Origin: Auraticoccus cholistanensis
GTDB taxonomy: Bacteria > Actinomycetota > Actinomycetes > Propionibacteriales > Propionibacteriaceae
Direction: 5' to 3'
Length of the DNA stretch: 64,000 nt
Assembly (NCBI RefSeq): GCF_009742705.1
Contig: NZ_WPCU01000002.1
Span: 33,177-97,176, forward strand
Shown here: piece after piece, positions 59,270 to 64,000 of the stretch
How positions within the stretch are numbered: the stretch's first letter is position 1
Layout of the letters: the number at the start of each line of letters is the position of its first letter
The notes under the pieces: generated by a model
The model's database searches: none
The model's input: only the letters and a program-made list of their open reading frames with translations
Told to the model about the DNA's origin: nothing
Translations under genes and position numbers: made by a program

Positions 59270-59977
59270 GTGGCCGAGACGGGGGAGCGGGGCCTGCTGG
59301 CCCGGTTGGACGAGGAGTGGGCGGGGACGTCGGCGGTGCCGGTGCCGGCCGTGGCGGGGTGGGCGGCGGCCCTGCCCGAGCTGGCGGGCTGCACCACCCC
59401 CGGCGACGTGCTGGCGGCGGTGCGGCCGTCCCCGGACGCCGTGCTCGGGTTCCTGCTCGGGCGCGCCCAGTCCGAGGGGCCCGACGCCACGCTGGCCGGA
59501 CGGGTGGTGGTGCAGGCGATGCTCGGCAAGATGGTGCTGCTGGCCCGCGCCGACCGGCGCAGCGGGCTCGGCGACTACCTGGCCCAGCTGTGGTGCCAGC
59601 TGCGCTCGTACCCGCTGACCCGCCGCCCGCGTAGCGTGGCGGCCAACCTGTGGATGGACACCCGCAAGGCGGTCCGTCGTGAGCAGGGGCTCGGGGTGGA
59701 GCCGCTGGCGGTCCCGGACACCCTGCTCGACGAGCTGTGGACCCTCAGCCAGCCACCGGCCGACGCGCTGAGCGTCCGGCGGGTCGTGGCCACGGCCCGG
59801 CAGCTGGGGCTGGTCGACGACCTCACCGCCGGGGTGCTGGTCAGCGTCTACGCCGACGGGCTCAGCTCGGCCGAGGCCGGCGAGCGGCACCGGATGAGCA
59901 CCGACGTGGTGCGCTGGCGCTGCTCACGGGCACGTCGGCGGCTGGCCCGTCATGCGGTCGTGCTGGCGGCCGCATGA
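59270..59977 (+). CDS. Hypothetical protein with a sigma region 4-like HTH
   Basis: A 235-residue all-alpha protein. The C-terminal about 60 residues look like a sigma-70 region 4 or LuxR-type helix-turn-helix: DDLTAGVLVSVYADGLSSAE then RHRMSTDVVRWRCSRARRRL. The first part has EWAGTSAVPVPAVAGWAAAL and a basic centre (LTRRPRSVAANLWMDTRKAV). No region 2 is recognisable, so it is not a complete sigma factor. GTG 59270 has GGAAGGAG 9 nt upstream; an earlier GTG at 59129 is open but less supported. Role unknown, perhaps a regulator. Confidence 0.65.
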   Translation: MAETGERGLLARLDEEWAGTSAVPVPAVAGWAAALPELAGCTTPGDVLAAVRPSPDAVLGFLLGRAQSEGPDATLAGRVVVQAMLGKMVLLARADRRSGLGDYLAQLWCQLRSYPLTRRPRSVAANLWMDTRKAVRREQGLGVEPLAVPDTLLDELWTLSQPPADALSVRRVVATARQLGLVDDLTAGVLVSVYADGLSSAEAGERHRMSTDVVRWRCSRARRRLARHAVVLAAA

Positions 59978-60024
59978 GCCGTCGGCCGGGCGGATCGGGG
60001 GATCGCCCGGCCGGCGTGCGTCGC

Positions 60025-61365
60025 TCAGCGGTGGTGCCGCAGCCCCTCCGGCCCCGCGTGGGCCGCCACCAGGGCCGCCACCGCCTGCACCGGGTGGACG
60101 GTGCGCCTGGGCAGGTCGGCCGGTGCGGGGACCTCGGCGATGTCGGGGTCGGAGACGGCGTTGTGCGCGGCCAGCAGGTCCACCCGACGGCCGTTCACGA
60201 CGTTGCCGTCCTCGCTCATCCGGGTGCCGTTGTAGCGCCCGACGACCGACCCGAGCGCGATGTCCGGGGGCAGCGAGAGGTAGTTGCGCTCGGCGACCAG
60301 GTGCGACTCCACCCCGACGCCCCAGGAGTAGACGTAGCCGGCGGAGCTGCCGGGGGTCTGCACGTAGTGGTTGTCGTAGACGTCGACCAGACCGAACCGC
60401 ACCCGGGGGACGCGCTGCCCGAGGTCGCGGAACTCGTTGTGGTGGATGGTGACGCGCAGCTTGCCGCGGTCGGTGGTGCGGGAGTCGCTGGAGCCGATCA
60501 GCATGGTCTTGTCGTGGTCGTGCAGCCGGTTCCACGAGACGGTGACCAGGTCCGAGGCGTTGGTGATGTCGAGCAGGCCGTCGTGCACCTGGTAGGGCCG
60601 GCCGAAGTACTCCGGCTGGGCGGAGTCGGGGTTGTCGCCGTCGCTGAGGTCGTTGTGGTCGAACCAGACGTTGGTCGCACCGGTCAGCGAGACGGCGTCG
60701 TACTCGGAGTTCCAGTTCCCGGTGTCGCCGTCGGTGGGGTCCCACGACGGGAAGCAGTCGGCGGCGTCGGTGAGGGTCAGCCCGCGCACAATCACGTTGG
60801 ACACGCCGTCGAGGCGGAGCGACGCCCCGGTGATCGAGGAGCCCGGCAGGCCGAGCAGCGTCGTGTTGGAGCCGACCCGGATGGTGATGCGGGCGGCCTG
60901 CGCCTGCTGCGAGGCGCGGCGGGCGTCCTCCACCGGTCCCGACGGCTCCTCCTCACGGCCCCACACCTCCGGGTCGTAGGCGGCCAGGTAGCGCTCGAGG
61001 GTGTAGCCGTCGCGGGCGTAGTCGGCGCAGCTCAGCGGACGCCCCGAGGCGTCGGTGTTGGCGTCGACGGCGCCGTCGACGTAGACGATCTTGGGCTCGT
61101 TGCCCGCCACGGCCGCGGCCAGCTCGTCGCGGGTGCTCACGGTGACCACCGCCGACCGGTCGGCGGCCGCGCCGCCGGTGGTCCCCGCGCCGAGGGAGCC
61201 GAACCCGTCACCGGGTGGCAGAGTCTGCCGGGCGACCCGCTCCCGCACGCCCGGCCGGTCACGGGGGCCGGGCTCGGCGGAGGCGGTGGTGGTGCCGGCC
61301 GCCGCCAGGCCGCTGGCGACCAGGGTGGCGGCGGCCAGCACGGCCGTGAGCTTGCGGATGGTCAT
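60025..61365 (-). CDS. Secreted pectate lyase, PL1 family
   Basis: Extracellular beta-helix enzyme of 446 residues that cleaves polygalacturonate by calcium-dependent beta-elimination. A signal peptide ends near ASA at about residue 30. Family marks are GASLRLDGVSNVIVRGLTLT, the calcium-site region VSLTGATNVWFDHNDLSDGD, VSWNRLHDHDKTMLIGSSDS and the catalytic-Arg strand GQRVPRVRFGLVDVYDN. The unsaturated products would feed uronate and KDPG metabolism, matching the aldolase and kinase at 29-31 kb. Confidence 0.9.
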   Translation of the reverse strand: MTIRKLTAVLAAATLVASGLAAAGTTTASAEPGPRDRPGVRERVARQTLPPGDGFGSLGAGTTGGAAADRSAVVTVSTRDELAAAVAGNEPKIVYVDGAVDANTDASGRPLSCADYARDGYTLERYLAAYDPEVWGREEEPSGPVEDARRASQQAQAARITIRVGSNTTLLGLPGSSITGASLRLDGVSNVIVRGLTLTDAADCFPSWDPTDGDTGNWNSEYDAVSLTGATNVWFDHNDLSDGDNPDSAQPEYFGRPYQVHDGLLDITNASDLVTVSWNRLHDHDKTMLIGSSDSRTTDRGKLRVTIHHNEFRDLGQRVPRVRFGLVDVYDNHYVQTPGSSAGYVYSWGVGVESHLVAERNYLSLPPDIALGSVVGRYNGTRMSEDGNVVNGRRVDLLAAHNAVSDPDIAEVPAPADLPRRTVHPVQAVAALVAAHAGPEGLRHHR

Positions 61366-61476
61366 CGTCGGTCCTCCTCGTCGAGGACCCCGTCGGTCGG
61401 GGGGTGGTCCGACGCTACGTCCGCCGCCCGCCCGCGGACAACCGCCCCGACCAGCATGCGGGAGCCCCCGACGGCC

Positions 61477-63999
61477 TCACTCGGCGGCCAGCGCGGTTAC
61501 CGGGGAGGCCGCCGAGGCCCGCCGTCCCGGCAGGACGGAGGCCAGCGCGGCCGCTACCAGGGCGACGGCCAGCACCCCGAGGGTCTGCGGCCACGAGACG
61601 GCGAACTGCACCCCCTCCTGCTCCAGCACGACCATCAGCGCGCTGGCGCCGAGCCAGCCGAAGAAGCAGCCCGCCAGCACCCCGACGACGGCTCCGACCA
61701 CGGCCAGCAGCAGGGCCTCGAGCAGCAGCATCGTGCGCAGCTGGGCCCGCTGCAGCCCGAGCGCCCGCAGCAGCGCCGACTCCCGCGTCCGCTCCACCAC
61801 CGACAGGGCCAGCGTGTTGCCGACCCCGATCAGCGAGATCAGCACCGCGGCGGCGAGCAGGGCGGTGGCGATCAGCACCAGGGTGTCCAGCGCGGTCGTG
61901 TACCCCACCACCTCCCGCAGCGAGCCGGAGTCGACCAGCGTCCCGCCGGAGCCGTCGGTCAGCGAGGTGATGTCGGTGGAGACCCGCTGGATGTCCGCGC
62001 GGGGGTCGACCCGAAGCCAGAGACCGGCGGTGTTGCCGGCGCCGGCCAGGGTGGCGAAGGCCTCCGGGCTGATCAGCGCGTTGCCGTGCGCGCCGTGGCT
62101 GAGCACCGTGGTGAAGGTGCCCGACCGCGACGACGTCACCTCTCCCTGCTCGTCGTACTCCTCCAGCGTCAGGGTCACCCGCTCCCCCGGCTCGACGCCC
62201 GGGCCGGGGGAGACGACGACCGTGGTGGCGTCCAGCCCCGGCAGCGGCTCGGGCAGGAAGGCCGCGGCCCGTTCCGGGTCCACCCCGTAGGCGAAGAGGT
62301 AGCGCTCCTCGCCGGCGAGGGTCAGCCGGGCCTGCGCCGCGGCGACCGGCAGGGCGTCGGTGACGCCCTCCACCGAGCTCAGCCGGCCGACCAGGTCGGC
62401 GTCGAGGTCGTCGGCGTCCACGTCGGCGAGGGAGACGTCCACCGGGTAGCGCTCGCGGATGTCGCCGAGCAGCGTCTGCTGGGTGGTCGCGGCTCCCGTC
62501 TGCAGGGTGACGGTGAGCCCCACCGCCAGCATCAGCGCGACGCAGGTGGCCGCGGCCCGCTGCGGGTTGCGGACGAGGCTGGCCACCGACATCCGGCCCA
62601 CCGGACCGAGCAGCCGCGCCGGCTGACCGGCCAGCCGCAGCAGCGGTCGGACGTACAGCGGGGCCCCGCCGAGCACGCCCAGGGTCAGGCTGACCCCGGC
62701 GCCGATGGCCAGCAGCAGCGGCACCTCGGCCGGCAGCCCGGTGGAGGACGGGTCGAGACCGAGCGCGGCTCCCGCCAGCACCGCCCCGGCCACCAGCAGC
62801 AGGCTGCAGACCACGGCCCGGACGATGCCGATCCGGCGGCTGGCGGCGGGGGTGGCCACCGGTCGCAGGGCCTCGAGCGGGGCGATGGAGGCCGCCCGCC
62901 CGACGGCGGCCAGCGACGCGAGCACGGTCACCACCACCCCGGCGGCGACCGCGCCGAGCGCGGAGCCGAGCGGGAGCCGCAGCCCGGAGCCCAGGGAGCC
63001 GGTCCACCAGGTCACGGCCAGCGTCAGCAGCACGCCGACGGCCAGCCCGGTCAGGGCACCGGCGGCGCCGATCAGCGCCGACTCCAGCACCAGGCCGCCG
63101 CGGAGCTGGCCGGTGCTGCCACCCACGGCCCGCAGCAGCGCGATCTGCCGCCGCCGCTGGACGACGAGGATGGCGAAGGTGTTGGCGACGATCAGCGCCC
63201 CGACGAGCATGGCGATGGAGGCGAAGACCAGCAGCATCACGGTGAGCACGCTGGCGTCGCCGGCCAGGCTGTCCACCGCCGCGGCGGCGGCGGCCTCGGT
63301 GGTGCGGACCGCGCCCTCCTCGAGCTGGGCGCCCGGCAGGGCGCGCAGCGCCGTCTCCAGCGGTGCGACGAGGGTCTGCGGGTCGGTCCCCGGGTCGAGC
63401 AGCACCAGCCACTCCCACGCCGAGAGCTCGGAGCCGCCGGCGGTGAACCACGCCGGTACGGCGTACACCGTCGGGTAGCTGGTGCTCATCAGCCCGGCCG
63501 CAGGGGCGGTCACGCCGACCACCTGCACCGGCAGCAGGTCCCCGCCGTCGGCCGGCGCCATCTCGACCTGCGCACCCACCCCGACCTCGAGGGCCTCGGC
63601 CGTGCCGGCGTCCAGCACCACCTCCTGCGGCGTGGTGGGCCAGCGGCCCTCGCCGAGCTCGGCCGGCCGCAGCCGCGGGTGCTCGCTGACCGGGTGGACG
63701 CTGGCCTGGTTCCCGCGGTCCCCCGACCGCAGGCTCGTCCCACCGCTCCACAGCGGCTCGACCACGTCCACCCCCGGGACGGCGGCGAGCGCCGGTCCCA
63801 CCTGGTCGGGGTCCTCGACGCCGGCCTGGACGACCAGGTCGGAGTCGGCGTACTCGCGCGCCAGGGCGTCCCCGGCGGCGCCGAACTCGGTCTGCACCAC
63901 GCCGACGCTGGCGACCATGAAGGCGACGCTGATCGCCACGGCGACCACCACCGCCCCCAGCCGGCCCGGGTGCTGGCGCAGCTCGGCCAGGCTCAGCCG
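61477..63999 (-). CDS. FtsX-like ABC transporter permease, 5' end outside the window
   Basis: MacB/FtsX-type permease. At least 840 residues are visible and the frame is open to the window edge with LSLAELRQHPGRLGAVVVAV, the typical start of such permeases, so only a few residues are missing. Two FtsX domains are present: helices around IAMLVGALIVANTFAILVVQ with the following RRRQIALLRAVGGSTGQ loop, and a C-terminal set with VLISLIGVGNTLALSVVERT then RESALLRALGL. Large extracytoplasmic domains lie between. The partner ATPase should lie just beyond 64000. Likely exports or extracts a lipid or peptide. Confidence 0.9.
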   Translation of the reverse strand, partial: RLSLAELRQHPGRLGAVVVAVAISVAFMVASVGVVQTEFGAAGDALAREYADSDLVVQAGVEDPDQVGPALAAVPGVDVVEPLWSGGTSLRSGDRGNQASVHPVSEHPRLRPAELGEGRWPTTPQEVVLDAGTAEALEVGVGAQVEMAPADGGDLLPVQVVGVTAPAAGLMSTSYPTVYAVPAWFTAGGSELSAWEWLVLLDPGTDPQTLVAPLETALRALPGAQLEEGAVRTTEAAAAAAVDSLAGDASVLTVMLLVFASIAMLVGALIVANTFAILVVQRRRQIALLRAVGGSTGQLRGGLVLESALIGAAGALTGLAVGVLLTLAVTWWTGSLGSGLRLPLGSALGAVAAGVVVTVLASLAAVGRAASIAPLEALRPVATPAASRRIGIVRAVVCSLLLVAGAVLAGAALGLDPSSTGLPAEVPLLLAIGAGVSLTLGVLGGAPLYVRPLLRLAGQPARLLGPVGRMSVASLVRNPQRAAATCVALMLAVGLTVTLQTGAATTQQTLLGDIRERYPVDVSLADVDADDLDADLVGRLSSVEGVTDALPVAAAQARLTLAGEERYLFAYGVDPERAAAFLPEPLPGLDATTVVVSPGPGVEPGERVTLTLEEYDEQGEVTSSRSGTFTTVLSHGAHGNALISPEAFATLAGAGNTAGLWLRVDPRADIQRVSTDITSLTDGSGGTLVDSGSLREVVGYTTALDTLVLIATALLAAAVLISLIGVGNTLALSVVERTRESALLRALGLQRAQLRTMLLLEALLLAVVGAVVGVLAGCFFGWLGASALMVVLEQEGVQFAVSWPQTLGVLAVALVAAALASVLPGRRASAASPVTALAAE

Positions 64000-64000
64000 C

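Noticed and set aside
59270-59977. Calling this product an ECF sigma factor
   Set aside because: Only a region 4-like segment can be seen; no region 2 sequence is recognisable.

Overview
The window is high-GC DNA (I estimate about 70% or more), densely coded, with many GTG starts and frequent 4-nt GTGA/ATGA stop-start overlaps. This points to an actinobacterium (Actinomycetota). Gene content agrees: the cca - DUF6049-like - murJ/pseudokinase - sigM block is arranged as in mycobacteria, and there is an F420-type LLM oxidoreductase, DUF3072, DUF4235 and DUF4436 proteins, and a sugar ABC importer without its own ATPase. Propionibacteriales-like is my best guess at lower rank, and it is only a guess. 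I saw no rRNA, tRNA, CRISPR array, transposase or phage gene.

Layout. 1-7405 (+): 3' part of valS, aquaporin, a secreted/anchored protein plus DUF4436 membrane protein pair, a CDP-alcohol phosphatidyltransferase and a GNAT acetyltransferase. 7446-12786 (-): a NarL-type two-component pair and a sugar ABC importer (binding lipoprotein and two permeases) with a LacI-type palindrome in front. 12926-15882: small genes (NYN-like, LLM oxidoreductase, DUF3072, an Ala-rich protein, a PH-like membrane protein) and a noncoding repeat cluster. 15879-23781: SigM, MurJ fused to a pseudokinase, a large DUF6049-like secreted protein, and divergent CCA-adding enzyme. 24095-28025: cytoplasmic alpha-L-rhamnosidase, thiamine-binding protein, BlaI/M56 pair. 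28132-32387: sugar catabolism genes (FucU/RbsD, AroE-like dehydrogenase, KDPG-type aldolase, ribokinase-like kinase, epimerase) and a decayed GNAT gene. 32455-38693: cytochrome bd oxidase cydA-cydB-cydDC (fused exporter) and HU. 38831-44080 (-): MFS, AbgT transporter with M20 amidohydrolase, DoxX, DUF4235. 44176-49286: LacI and ThuA-like genes divergent from a Gfo/Idh/MocA - DUF993 - TIM-barrel isomerase operon. 49425-54064: MurR/RpiR regulator, an exported glycosidase-like protein with a nested domain, a SIS protein and an N-acetylglucosamine-kinase-like protein. 54114-64000: flavin oxidoreductase, PhoD phosphatase with a secreted partner, SDR, two hypotheticals, a pectate lyase and the 3' part of an FtsX-type permease gene.

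How it fits together. Much of the accessory content is plant- or cell-wall-derived sugar use: pectate lyase, rhamnosidase, a KDPG-type aldolase/kinase set, a likely oxidoreductive glycoside route under LacI control, and a likely amino-sugar route under RpiR control. The LacI-type palindromes before the ABC importer and between lacI and the Gfo gene share the core AAGCGCTT, so one regulator may tie import to catabolism 33 kb away. The RpiR gene has two identical-format dyads (TGAC-N7-GTCA) at its own start. Other points for follow-up are a 19-bp perfect inverted repeat inside the CydD/CydC linker, a shared octamer at the blaI and cydA promoters, and a sigM locus that lacks the usual membrane anti-sigma factor and thioredoxin genes.
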